From Ignisphaera cupida (GTDB lineage: Archaea; Thermoproteota; Thermoprotei_A; Sulfolobales; Ignisphaeraceae): DNA of 64,000 bases. The stretch is taken from the NCBI RefSeq assembly GCF_030186535.1, contig NZ_JASNVW010000001.1:434001-498000 (forward strand), read 5' to 3'. Below the pieces are notes generated by a model. The model ran no database searches. It was not told the DNA's origin and was given only the letters and a program-made list of their open reading frames with translations. Both the position numbers and the translations under genes were made by a program. Positions 8,391 through 17,380 of the stretch are shown here, in pieces (the stretch's first letter is position 1; each line of letters opens with the position of its first letter).

Positions 8391-9305
8391 GTGTTTAAGG
8401 TAGTAGAATTTTTGAATAGTTTAGATGCTACATTTAAGATGAGTGATTTAAAAATGCCAAGAACTATTTCAAAACTTCATTTTGGAACTGCCGGCATACC
8501 CAATTCAACTCCTAGGAAGTCTACTCCCAATGGTGTTAGAAGAGTTTGGGAGCTGGGTCTCGACGCTATGGAGATTGAGTTTGTTAGAGGTGTTAGAATG
8601 AGTAGTGAAATAGCTGAAGAGGTTAGAAGCATTGCTAATGGTTTAGGTGTTTTGTTAACTGTTCATGCACCTTACTACATAAACCTCAATTCTTCTGATA
8701 ATTCAAAAGTTGAAGCCAGTATTAACAGAATTCTTGAAAGTGCTAGAATTGGGTTTAGAGCTGGTGCTTGGAGTGTTGTTTTTCATAGCGGCTACTACGG
8801 TTCTTTCACAAGTGATGAGGCTTATAGAAGAGTTAGAGACGCTATCAAAGTTATTGTTTTGAGACTTAGAGATGAGGGCATAGATATTTGGATAAGACCA
8901 GAGCTAATGGGTGGAACAAGTGAAATTGGATCACTTGAAGAAGTAATTAAATTAACTGAGGATATAGGCGATAATGTGCTACCCTGTATAGACTTTGCGC
9001 ACTTGCATGCAAGAACAAATGGAAAGTACAATACATATGAAGAGTTTAGAGAAGTTCTAAACATGTTAGAGAATAGATTAGGGAAAGAAGCTTTACAAAA
9101 TATGCATATACACATAAGTGGTATTGAATACGGAGAAAAAGGTGAAATAAAGCATCTAAATCTAAAGGAATCTGACTTTAACTATCAGGATTTGGCAAAA
9201 ACACTAAAAGAATACAACGTAAAAGGGGTGGTAATAAGTGAGTCACCAAATCTAGAAGAAGATGCAATACTATTTAAACAAGCCTATGAAAAAATAAAAA
9301 CCTAA
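8391..9305 (+). CDS. nfo: Endonuclease IV-like AP endonuclease family 2 protein
   Basis: TIM-barrel enzyme of the AP endonuclease family 2, which cuts DNA at abasic sites in base excision repair. Likely metal ligands can be followed along the chain: H92 in VHAPYY, H132 in FHSGYY, E171 in RPELMG, D201 and H204 in DFAHLHA, H239 and H241 in HIHISG, E284 in ISESP. The start is uncertain: GTG 8391 would suit a leaderless message from the TATA box at 8365, while ATG 8439 or 8454 gives a protein that begins close to the conserved core. It is monocistronic and precedes a tRNA. Confidence 0.85.
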   Translation: MFKVVEFLNSLDATFKMSDLKMPRTISKLHFGTAGIPNSTPRKSTPNGVRRVWELGLDAMEIEFVRGVRMSSEIAEEVRSIANGLGVLLTVHAPYYINLNSSDNSKVEASINRILESARIGFRAGAWSVVFHSGYYGSFTSDEAYRRVRDAIKVIVLRLRDEGIDIWIRPELMGGTSEIGSLEEVIKLTEDIGDNVLPCIDFAHLHARTNGKYNTYEEFREVLNMLENRLGKEALQNMHIHISGIEYGEKGEIKHLNLKESDFNYQDLAKTLKEYNVKGVVISESPNLEEDAILFKQAYEKIKT

Positions 9306-9325
9306 GTAAAAAGGAAAAGATAAAT

Positions 9326-9403
9326 GGGCCCGTAGCTCAGCCAGGACAGAGCGCCGGCCTCCTAAGCCGGTGGTCGGGGGTTCAAATCCCCCCGGGCCCG
9401 CCA
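9326..9403 (+). tRNA. tRNA-Arg (anticodon CCT)
   Basis: A full cloverleaf: acceptor GGGCCCG with CGGGCCC, D stem GCTC/GAGC, anticodon stem CCGGC/GCCGG with loop CTCCTAA (anticodon CCT), T arm CGGGG-type stem with TTCAAAT loop, discriminator G. The CCA end is encoded (9401-9403). No intron. It reads AGG codons. The 5' half is nearly the same as in the tRNA-Met/Ile2 and tRNA-Lys genes of this window. Confidence 0.95.
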
Positions 9404-9647
9404 CAGAATTAAATAATTGACACAAAGAATTCAATCACAAATACAAATTACTTCACATCAATGAAATATTGTATAACTAATGGTAAAGAGAATAACTAAT
9501 GAGAATTACCGCAAGAAGATTAGATTTCTGCTGGAGTTGCATTTACATACTATTTAATTTTGGGGAATAGAATTATTTGATGGTTGTAACAATGACTTTG
9601 TATTCTTTTGAATACATAATAGCCAAAAATACATTGAAGACTTGAAA

Positions 9648-11492
9648 TTACTGGGATAAATAGTTGTAAAATGTAGCTGTAGATATCATTATTTCTTTGT
9701 AGTAAATCCATATAGTTATCATCTTTTTGCTTTCCTCTGAAAGTGTGAATATTGCGTCCCATATTCGTTTCTCTGGATCCCATGTGAAATATGTTGTTTT
9801 GCTTTCCAATGTGTTACCCCTATCATCCATTACCTTGTATACTATCTTCGAATTCTGTATAAAATCTCGACTGGGATTTTCAAGCCATAGTGTAATGGTT
9901 GTTGTTATTGGTTTGTTAGTGTTAGGTATAGGTTTTTGTTCATAGCGTATAACTGGTATTTGCATCAGTGATGATGGTAATGGTGTTGGTGTTGCAGTAT
10001 TTGGTGCTGCTGGAAGGCTTCGTGATGTGGCTAAGTCGTGTTGGTATGCTATATCCACATTGTTTTTAGCTATGTTCAATGTTTTCGATATTTTTATCCA
10101 GTAATTGCTTCCTAGATTTCTTCCAAGATTAAATGTTGCTGTATTTATTTGTTGATTTGTGCCATCACTTGCTGTTACTGTTGCTGGTGGATTTATGTTG
10201 TAGAAGTAACCTGCAATTGTACGAGAATTGGTTATAGCTATTGTTGCTATTGGTATTGTTGTGCCAGTGCCAACCCATGTATTTGAGTTGATGAGCACAA
10301 GAGTTATATACCCTTTGCTTCCTGGGGAAAGCCAAGAATATGGATTTTTACATATATCCTCTAAATCTGCTCCATAGCTAAGCAAAACTGATGATGCTAC
10401 AGGTTTTGGGTTCCAACCAAATGGATATCTGCAAGAATATGCACCATACACTCTATCCTGCAAACTGTTAACAATTGTATCTACATTGCTTGGATAAAGC
10501 ACTAGTTTCAGGTCATAGTATGTGAAATCGTATAATTGATTTATTTGTCCATATCTACTGTGTTCAAGTTTAAATGACGCTACTAGAAATTCTCCACCAT
10601 CAAGTTCATAGATTATGGTCTTGAACACTAAGTTAATTTCAGGAATCATTATATAAACATTGCTAGACTCTTTCTTGAAACCACTTTGAGAAACGATATT
10701 ACCGCTATCATCAATTACTATGCTGTATTTAGCGTTTGTTGCAATGTTTTTTATTGTTATGTTTGTATATAGTTTTCCGCTATTTGTATAGCTATAATCA
10801 GATATGTTAAGAGGTCCATAGTAGAATACCACTATTGGTGGCAAAATTATGAGTTGTTTTAGATTAACCCAAGTATCTATATACCAAATATTGTTGTAGG
10901 AATCAAGATTTACAGTCATTGATGTGCTTATAACATAGTTTTTCACAACTATTTGCTGAGGTCTTGACTTAGCAAGGTAAACTTTATAAAAACCTGTCGG
11001 TAGTAAAAACCCTCTTTCAATTATTGTTGAATTATACATGTAAAACCTTAGGTATGTTGGACACCATCCAAATATTCTTCCTCTCTTAGTAACTATGTAT
11101 ATACGTGCTTTACACTTATCCACTTCCTTGGCCAGTCCTTGCCCAGACCATTTATCTGAGTATATAAGTGTCCACTTACCTGGTTCCAGAGAAACCTCTG
11201 TATTGTTTCTCCATGGCTGGTACTCACCAGAGGTATTACTAAGCAAAATTGTTGCATATACAACTCTCACAGCAATGTTTGGATTAGCATATATTGCATC
11301 ATTAGTTAAATTAAATGCGATGTATTCTTCTAATGCCTGAGAATATCGAATATACTCCTGCTGAACAGCTGCTGCAGCCTGCTTAACAAGTATAACATAT
11401 CGCGTTATAAGCATAAGCATTATTGAAAGAATTACAGCTAAAACCATCACAGCAACAGTTTCAGCTTGACCAACAAAACGTTTTCTACTCAT
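9648..11492 (-). CDS. Large pilin-like secreted or membrane-anchored protein
   Basis: 614 residues. The N-terminus has a short basic part (MSRKRFVGQ) then one long hydrophobic helix (ETVAVMVLAVILSIMLML), the layout of archaeal class III (type IV pilin-like) signal sequences cut by PibD-type peptidases. The remainder is Asn-, Ser-, Thr- and Tyr-rich, mostly predicted beta, with many glycosylation sites, and should lie outside the cell. It is 11 bases behind a small pilin-like gene on the same strand. Homologues with defined roles are not known to me; adhesin or pilus-associated protein is inference. Confidence 0.6.
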   Translation of the reverse strand: MSRKRFVGQAETVAVMVLAVILSIMLMLITRYVILVKQAAAAVQQEYIRYSQALEEYIAFNLTNDAIYANPNIAVRVVYATILLSNTSGEYQPWRNNTEVSLEPGKWTLIYSDKWSGQGLAKEVDKCKARIYIVTKRGRIFGWCPTYLRFYMYNSTIIERGFLLPTGFYKVYLAKSRPQQIVVKNYVISTSMTVNLDSYNNIWYIDTWVNLKQLIILPPIVVFYYGPLNISDYSYTNSGKLYTNITIKNIATNAKYSIVIDDSGNIVSQSGFKKESSNVYIMIPEINLVFKTIIYELDGGEFLVASFKLEHSRYGQINQLYDFTYYDLKLVLYPSNVDTIVNSLQDRVYGAYSCRYPFGWNPKPVASSVLLSYGADLEDICKNPYSWLSPGSKGYITLVLINSNTWVGTGTTIPIATIAITNSRTIAGYFYNINPPATVTASDGTNQQINTATFNLGRNLGSNYWIKISKTLNIAKNNVDIAYQHDLATSRSLPAAPNTATPTPLPSSLMQIPVIRYEQKPIPNTNKPITTTITLWLENPSRDFIQNSKIVYKVMDDRGNTLESKTTYFTWDPEKRIWDAIFTLSEESKKMITIWIYYKEIMISTATFYNYLSQ

Positions 11493-11503
11493 AATACCTA
11501 GCC

Positions 11504-11899
11504 TTACCCAACCCTCTTAGTGGGTATGAGAAAACCCTCAGTAAGTATCCATCCAGCATCGCATACACTTCTAATGTTACTGCAAGTGAAGGTGCTATTG
11601 CCAGAAACTACAATTCTTTCTCCTTCAATGTTACTAATATTACAAATAGCGATATTGTTACAAATGGTGCCATTCCTAGCAATAAGCACAATGTTATAAT
11701 TCTTAAGGTCATTATTTACAATAACCAAGTCATTACCAACAACAAAAGCAGCTATATTAGGAGTTTTACCAATACCTGTAGGCATTTGCATTAAGTATTG
11801 TCTAAGCCAATAGATTACAGCACCAGCTGCCGTAACAACAACCATTGTTAGTATTAATCCAACAACAACATTAGCTAAACCCTTTCCATAAATACACAT
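11504..11899 (-). CDS. Small type IV pilin-like protein
   Basis: 131 residues with a class III-like signal: YGKGLANVVVGLILTMVVV, a basic residue and glycine directly ahead of a long hydrophobic helix, followed by a soluble domain with four cysteines in its second half that could form disulfides. Such proteins are processed pilin subunits or minor pilins. A GGAGGT site (11913-11908) lies 8 bases ahead of the ATG and a TATA box is further up. It heads a two-gene operon with the large pilin-like protein. No assembly ATPase or platform gene is in the window. Confidence 0.6.
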   Translation of the reverse strand: MCIYGKGLANVVVGLILTMVVVTAAGAVIYWLRQYLMQMPTGIGKTPNIAAFVVGNDLVIVNNDLKNYNIVLIARNGTICNNIAICNISNIEGERIVVSGNSTFTCSNIRSVCDAGWILTEGFLIPTKRVG

Positions 11900-11926
11900 T
11901 TTTGCTTACCTCCAAAAATTGCCTTG

Positions 11927-11936
11927 TATTTAAATA
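11927..11936 (-). promoter_or_regulatory. TATA box for the pilin-like gene pair
   Basis: The palindromic TATTTAAATA sits 28-37 bases upstream of ATG 11899 on the minus strand. A strong GGAGGT ribosome-binding site lies between it and the start. Confidence 0.5.
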
Positions 11937-12057
11937 GTTTTCAAATCAAAGCATTGAATTGAAAATCTTATGCATCATCAAATAATGCATATACTCATAA
12001 AATCAATTAACATATTATAAAGTATTAGAATTTTATTGTAGATAATCGCTTTAGGTT

Positions 12058-13398
12058 TTAATAGAAGGATCTCATCTCCTCATAGCTAAATAGCTCATTA
12101 AAAACATCTCTTATGATTTGTGCTTTGTCTCTCAATTCTCTTCTTATGTACAATCTAATTAGTATTGCAAACTTTGGTATATTGAACCATGTGAAGTCAA
12201 ATATGCTTTTTCTTGTTATTTGCCCTCCTTCAAGCATCACAATTATTTCTTCTGAGCCTAGCATTGGATTTAGAGAAAGCTTTGGTGTATCTATGAAAAA
12301 GTCTTTGTCTTTTTCTACTTCAATGCTTTTTCTTTTTAGTTCTTGCTCAAGAATATTCTCTAAAACTACTTTGCTTCTATTTATAAATTCTATTGGTGTT
12401 CTAAGATTTGCTAGTGGTATTCTGTACTCTGCCACAAGTTTATATGGTATTTTTCTTGATAGAAAATCCCTGGTTTCGTTTAAACTGTATACACTTGGAT
12501 TGAATAGAAAGCTCTCATCATTTAACTTTATGTATTCACCAACATTTTTTAACATATTATTAAAATCCATTATTTTTCTGCTTTGAACAATAGACATTAT
12601 ATCACCTAGAAACTTTGTTGCAGCTCTAACTGTTTTATGGTAGTAAACTGTTGAAAACATGTACATTCGAGCAAGCATTAATAGCTCCAAAGCATCTAAG
12701 GCTCTATAGTCAATAACGATATTGTCTCCCACAACCCCTAGATAATACGAGATTCTATACCAATCTATATTGCTTCCATATCCAGCACCTGTATAATATG
12801 AATCTCTAAGCAAATAATCAATGATATCAGCACTGTAAACACCCTTTAATATGTAGAACAATGCTTTTTCAGAGCCACCATCATATATATTCTCTTTAAA
12901 TGGCCAAAAATCTTTTTTAGTACATTTCAAAGCCGCTGAAACATCACTTAATTTATATCCATACTCAGAAACAATTCTTTCAACAACTGAAGATATTTGA
13001 GGTTCTTGCAAAACAATTTCGGCACCAACATCTTCATGAGTTATTCCTTTTGGTATGAGAATAAAATCTTCAAAAGCATGGCTAAATGGGCCATGGCCAA
13101 TATCATGCAGAAGCGCTATAAACCTCATGATAACAACATATCTCTCTAAATCATATTGCTTAACCCTATACTTTCTAGTAACATCTCTTACAAGAGCCTC
13201 TGTTACATGGGCCACACCCAAACTGTGACTAAATCTCGTATGTGTAGCACCAGGATAAACAATATCAGCTACTGAAAGCTGTTTTATTTTTCGAAGTCTT
13301 TGAAAAGCAAATGTGTCTACAATAGAAAGTTCATGCTCATATATCTTAATATACCCATGAACAGGGTCTTTAACTATCTTATATCTTCCAAGATCCAT
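12058..13398 (-). CDS. HD-domain phosphohydrolase (SAMHD1/dGTPase-like)
   Basis: 446 residues of the HD superfamily, related to dNTP triphosphohydrolases. The conserved start KDPVHGYIKI, the FQRLRKIKQL stretch, TRFSHSLGVAHV, the HD pair in ALLHDIGHGPFSHAFE and the later YSADIIDYLLRDSYYTG are all present, so the metal-binding site seems intact. These enzymes cleave dNTPs or related nucleotides; the substrate here is not known. I prefer ATG 13398, with AGGG about 8 bases upstream, over a TTG two codons earlier. It is a single-gene unit. Confidence 0.85.
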   Translation of the reverse strand: MDLGRYKIVKDPVHGYIKIYEHELSIVDTFAFQRLRKIKQLSVADIVYPGATHTRFSHSLGVAHVTEALVRDVTRKYRVKQYDLERYVVIMRFIALLHDIGHGPFSHAFEDFILIPKGITHEDVGAEIVLQEPQISSVVERIVSEYGYKLSDVSAALKCTKKDFWPFKENIYDGGSEKALFYILKGVYSADIIDYLLRDSYYTGAGYGSNIDWYRISYYLGVVGDNIVIDYRALDALELLMLARMYMFSTVYYHKTVRAATKFLGDIMSIVQSRKIMDFNNMLKNVGEYIKLNDESFLFNPSVYSLNETRDFLSRKIPYKLVAEYRIPLANLRTPIEFINRSKVVLENILEQELKRKSIEVEKDKDFFIDTPKLSLNPMLGSEEIIVMLEGGQITRKSIFDFTWFNIPKFAILIRLYIRRELRDKAQIIRDVFNELFSYEEMRSFY

Positions 13399-13404
13399 GA
13401 ACAA

Positions 13405-14105
13405 AACCCTGGCTAATCAGGAACTTTGTTCCTATTTAAGCTAGCATCTTCCCAACCACAAGAGGTAAAGACCTTTTTAGCATAATTCATTAACTTTCAC
13501 CATTTATTCACGACTGTGTTTCTTATCTACTAAGTAGCTATTATGATTAGAGATACTTCATACATCTTAATCTTTTACTACTAGTCATTATATTTCTCCT
13601 GAAGTAAAGAGTCTCATCATTTAGAGAAGAATATGTGTAAAAAAGATTATAAAATTTTGTTTAACCCAAATATCAAGATCTTAACTGCAAGAGATTATAA
13701 TTTGAAATTAATGTATCATCTTTTATCTTCAAATACAAAAACAGAAACTTTTAGTCACTAGTTTTCAGAATGTATTGAGGGGGTTACATACATAAGTTGT
13801 GAAAACCTTAATTATTCTAAAGAAAATTGAGCATTAAATGAAATGCTGTATACAGCTCTAAGTAGCTATCCATGCTTATTAGCTAAATTATTCTAGCTAT
13901 TATTGACTTGTTTAAGTAGCGATATTTTTCGACCTCTGCTTACTAATTATAGAGCTATCAAAAGAATTGAGTTGAAAACACTGCAAGAACTGTTTTTGCA
14001 AAGGTTTAATTCTGAGCTTTACCTCTTGCAGTTTTTGGTATCATCAAGATATCAAATAGTTATGATATTTAAGATTAGCTTTAAAATTCTCATTTGTAGA
14101 ATGTT
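13405..14105. other. About 700-base gap with no supported gene
   Basis: A+T-rich stretch with scattered stops on both strands. Isolated ATGATGA and CTGA words occur but not in a C/D box arrangement. A 70-codon frame at 13903-14115 has no ribosome-binding site and a composition like the surrounding non-coding DNA. I see nothing that I can support here. Confidence 0.5.
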
Positions 14106-14804
14106 CTATGGATAAACTAGGTTGTATGTTCCATTTAGTAAGTCTATATCTACGTGAATTAGATGAGCATAGGGCTCTAACCTCTTTTTACTATATGAAA
14201 TAATTTCATTTATTTCTTTTTCTGTTGGAAAGGGTAGAAACGATATCTTATCCTTATTGCCAACAACAATAAATTGTGAAATTTCAAGTACTTTCTCTAT
14301 TAAAGCATTAAATATGTAAATAACGTCTTTCCAGCCATTCATGGGTTTTATACATGTGAGAACCGCTTTAGATTTAGAGACTTTGCTAATAACGCATTCA
14401 GCTTCATAATCCAGTTGATAAGCAGATAATATATCTTCTGGAGATGGTAATGGCAAAGGTATTGGATGGCTGTGCAGAAATATTGTGCTTTTGCATTGAC
14501 TTTTATACTGCGAATATATTTCATGAGCAGGTATCAAGCCTTCTACAAATCTTCCAATATAAACCAACGATTCATTATTGCACAATGCATAAGCATCTTC
14601 CATCAGAAGATTAAGAGATAGAGGCTTTAACCCAATTACATCATATACATACTTTGTTGCTTCATCCATGTACATACTAATAGTCTTTTTAACAATAGCG
14701 TTTCCAACAAATGGCAAATCACTAAAACCAACTACTGATGGAATTTCATATGCTGTGGAAGCCATTAACCCAATGAGTTCATTTCCAAAAACATGCTGTT
14801 TCAT
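14106..14804 (-). CDS. JAMM/MPN-motif putative metalloprotease
   Basis: 232 residues, not a standard housekeeping gene. It holds a full JAMM signature: a glutamate (E88 in GRFVEGL), then FLHSHPIPLPLPSPEDIL at about 109-126, which is H-X-H followed by ten residues and Asp, with Ser three residues ahead of the Asp. JAMM enzymes are zinc isopeptidases that remove ubiquitin-like proteins or act on other substrates. The rest of the chain lacks close similarity to RPN11-like or RadC-like proteins that I can recognise. It is isolated, facing the same way as the downstream sRNA and L38e. Function as a deconjugase is inference. Confidence 0.65.
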   Translation of the reverse strand: MKQHVFGNELIGLMASTAYEIPSVVGFSDLPFVGNAIVKKTISMYMDEATKYVYDVIGLKPLSLNLLMEDAYALCNNESLVYIGRFVEGLIPAHEIYSQYKSQCKSTIFLHSHPIPLPLPSPEDILSAYQLDYEAECVISKVSKSKAVLTCIKPMNGWKDVIYIFNALIEKVLEISQFIVVGNKDKISFLPFPTEKEINEIISYSKKRLEPYAHLIHVDIDLLNGTYNLVYP

Positions 14805-14940
14805 TTTAACTAAACCTGTAGCATTTAAACATAACTTTTTGTCTGAATTGCTAAAAAGTTTTTATGATAGTTAACATTAGCAATAAAATAAAAAAAATGT
14901 TAATAGTACAACTAACGAGAGAACTTATAAAGCGTTAAGC

Positions 14941-15006
14941 AAATTCAGGAGCGCCAGCCATCATCATTAACAAAAATCAGATGGGGTTATAAACACATCA
15001 CTCCTT
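14941..15006 (-). ncRNA. C/D box guide sRNA
   Basis: All four boxes can be read on the minus strand: C GTGATGT (15001-14995, one base off consensus), D' CTGA (14980-14977), C' ATGATGA (14967-14961) and D CTGA (14948-14945). The guide ahead of D' is 14994-14981 and the guide ahead of D is the G+C-rich 14960-14949. Spacing matches archaeal dual-guide 2'-O-methylation RNAs. By the N+5 rule both guides would direct methylation of a G. It lies 24 bases downstream of rpl38e on the same strand, so it may be processed from that transcript. The targets are not assigned. Confidence 0.75.
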
Positions 15007-15029
15007 TACTAAGCACAGCTACCAAATTT

Positions 15030-15239
15030 TCATACCTCAACAATATTTTTACAAACGCTTTTTAATTTTTCTAATAATGCATCAAGATTTTGTATTTGTA
15101 TTTTATATGTGTAGAGATATCTTTTTGTTCTTGCTTTAACCTTTGCAATATTCTTCTTTGGAATCCTCTTAACTCTACACTCCTCAGCTTTTCTAGCTAC
15201 ATCTATGAATTCTTCTTCACTGGAAATAAATACAGGCAT
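15030..15239 (-). CDS. rpl38e: Large-subunit ribosomal protein L38e
   Basis: 69 residues that match eukaryote-type L38e in crenarchaea: MPVFISSEEEFIDVARKA start, a basic middle (CRVKRIPKKNIAKVKARTKR), the hallmark RYLYTYKI and a C-terminal LEKLKSVCKNIVEV. L38e is a peripheral 50S protein found in eukaryotes and only some archaea. Its promoter region is shared divergently with the PGI/PMI gene. A C/D sRNA follows directly. Confidence 0.85.
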   Translation of the reverse strand: MPVFISSEEEFIDVARKAEECRVKRIPKKNIAKVKARTKRYLYTYKIQIQNLDALLEKLKSVCKNIVEV

Positions 15240-15343
15240 TGTGTTATACCCATTAATTCTATTTTTAATACCACATTGATACCTCTCGGTTAAAAGCTTT
15301 TTAATAGATTCCTTGATATAACATTTTCAAACTGGTGTCGACT

Positions 15344-16345
15344 ATGATTAATCAGTACCTTAACTGGTATAACATGGTTCAAGAAACATTGGAAAGTGAA
15401 GTATTTAATTCAAAGGAGTATAAGGATATTGAAAGAGTTGTTGTAATTGGAATGGGTGGAAGTGGCATAGTAGGAGATATCCTTAGTGTAATAGCACAAA
15501 ACTACTCTAATCTTTTAATGCTTACATACAAGGATTTCTATGTTCCAAATAATTTCATAAGCAATAAAACATTTGTTTTAGCAATAAGCTATTCTGGTAA
15601 CACATTAGAAACAATAGCATCTGTAATACAGCTTCTAAAGAAAGGTCTTCCAATAGGTGTTGTTGCTTCTGGTGGTGAGCTTCTGGATATAGCAAAGAAG
15701 CATATACTACCACACATTGTTGTGCGACCTGGTTTAGCACCCAGATCAGCTATGCCTCTAATGCTTGTTGCATCTATTAAGCTACTTAGTTCATGTGGCA
15801 TAAGATTGGTTTCATGGGAAAGCTTACACAAGTCTTTAGCTATTCTAAGAAATACTGAAGAAGCTAATAGAATTAGTGATGAAGTTGTTGAGTTTCTAAA
15901 AGAATCTACCATACCTTTGATTGTAGCTACAAATAGATATCATCCATTAGCCATAAGAATTAAAAATGAGTTAAATGAAAATGCGAAAATGCCTGCTAAA
16001 ATTGAGGTAATTCCTGAGCTATTTCATAATGATATAGTTGGTTGGGAAAGACATAGCGGAAGGGAAAAGGCAATAATTATAAGCTCAGATATCGAGTATG
16101 AGGAGCAGCTACTAAAATTCTATGGAGAATATTTAGAGAGTACAGGATTTGATGTGTATCATCTTAAACTTAGTGGTAACATAATTGAAAGGTATTTGTT
16201 TGGATCACTTATAGCTGGAATTGCAAGTGCTAAAATTGCTAATAAGCTTGGTTTAGATCCACTGCAAACAAGAAGCATAGTAATGTATAAGGAATTTTTA
16301 AAGAAACATCGCGATGATATTTTAAAAAAGGTTTTGAGTTTATAA
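15344..16345 (+). CDS. Bifunctional phosphoglucose/phosphomannose isomerase
   Basis: 333 residues of the crenarchaeal PGI/PMI family, which interconverts glucose-6-phosphate or mannose-6-phosphate with fructose-6-phosphate in the cytoplasm. Two SIS sugar-isomerase domains are visible. The first carries VVVIGMGGSGIVGD and AISYSGNTLETI; the dimer-shaped active site region includes RPGLAPRSAMP, and the second half has the ELFHNDIVGW motif with the conserved His. I chose ATG 15344 because GGTG (15334-15337) lies 6 bases ahead; a GTG at 15335 is itself part of that site. A TATA-like element precedes it near 15297. Confidence 0.88.
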   Translation: MINQYLNWYNMVQETLESEVFNSKEYKDIERVVVIGMGGSGIVGDILSVIAQNYSNLLMLTYKDFYVPNNFISNKTFVLAISYSGNTLETIASVIQLLKKGLPIGVVASGGELLDIAKKHILPHIVVRPGLAPRSAMPLMLVASIKLLSSCGIRLVSWESLHKSLAILRNTEEANRISDEVVEFLKESTIPLIVATNRYHPLAIRIKNELNENAKMPAKIEVIPELFHNDIVGWERHSGREKAIIISSDIEYEEQLLKFYGEYLESTGFDVYHLKLSGNIIERYLFGSLIAGIASAKIANKLGLDPLQTRSIVMYKEFLKKHRDDILKKVLSL

Positions 16346-16363
16346 AAAAATGGAAATAATGTG

Positions 16364-17131
16364 CTATGTGATATAGTATGGTCTTTTCTCTCCTTTTATA
16401 CCCTCCTCTTTTTGCTGAGTAAAGCTTCTGAGAAGTAACTCAACCTCTTTCTCAATACCTTTCCCCTTTCTCTCCAAATCTCGAGTATCTACACCAAGAT
16501 TCCATACGTTACTTAGCAAATCAATGACAAGCTTAGCAGCTGTATAATCCACATAGTTTAGCTCTACAATGCTTCTCCAAGTTTCTCCAAGTGCGCAAGT
16601 TCCTTGAATACCAAAAACTTTTGCCCACCCAATTATAATGCCGTTTAATCCACTTATAACACCTTCACTTAGCACTACAGCTCCTTTATCCACATATTTT
16701 CTCAACACATCTTTGTTATTACCAACAACAAAAACTCTTCTACTAGAAACAACAACATCTGAAACATATGCTGCAGCAGCTATAACCTCAACAATGTTGT
16801 ATTTCCTAAGCTTACTGAGAATGTAGTGACTAAGGAAATGCTGATCGGAATCGCTAATAGGTTGAGAATCTCCTGTTACAATGAAAACTCCAAGATCATT
16901 CACCTTGGAATTGTATATTAAAACCTTACTAATTTCACCAATTCCACCAGAATCCACTATTAGCTGAGCAGGGAATTTAGTGCCATAGATAACCCCAAAC
17001 AATTTTGCATCAAGAGAATCTATCAAATGAGAAGCAACAGTTTTTCCAACAAGACCCATACCAGGAAAACCAACTATAACTATACTTCTACCAAAGTCAA
17101 TGTTATTATCATACTTAATAAATTTCCACAT
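16364..17131 (-). CDS. PAC2 family protein (proteasome assembly chaperone-like)
   Basis: 255 residues with the PAC2 hallmarks IVGFPGMGLVGKTVASHLI at the N-terminus, IYGTKFPAQLIV, GVFIVTGDSQP and GLNGIIIGWAK. Archaeal PAC2 proteins include PbaA/PbaB, which bind the proteasome; others have unknown roles. The C-terminus ends RPYYIT, rich in tyrosine but not an exact hydrophobic-Tyr-X tail, so proteasome binding is not certain. It is convergent with PGI/PMI and stands as a single gene. Confidence 0.82.
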   Translation of the reverse strand: MWKFIKYDNNIDFGRSIVIVGFPGMGLVGKTVASHLIDSLDAKLFGVIYGTKFPAQLIVDSGGIGEISKVLIYNSKVNDLGVFIVTGDSQPISDSDQHFLSHYILSKLRKYNIVEVIAAAAYVSDVVVSSRRVFVVGNNKDVLRKYVDKGAVVLSEGVISGLNGIIIGWAKVFGIQGTCALGETWRSIVELNYVDYTAAKLVIDLLSNVWNLGVDTRDLERKGKGIEKEVELLLRSFTQQKEEGIKGEKRPYYIT

Positions 17132-17265
17132 AAATATTATTCCCCTATATTCAACCTATTTCAGTATCGAATGATATGAGAGTATCTAGTTAATTAGTTT
17201 TTAGGAAAATATGAGTATAGGCAAAGAAAAACATATAAACCTAGGGCAACAATTATTAGTTGATA

Positions 17266-17339
<74 letters not shown>

Positions 17340-17380
17340 CTAATATAATTGAATGTGCTATTTTAAATAGTGTTTCAAAA

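Noticed and set aside
13540-13620. C-box-like and CTGA words in the gap near 13.6 kb
   Set aside because: They lie on opposite strands or in the wrong order, so they do not form one RNA.
13903-14115. 70-codon plus-strand frame in the large gap
   Set aside because: No ribosome-binding site, composition like the A+T-rich spacer, no motif; it also runs into the opposite-strand JAMM gene.
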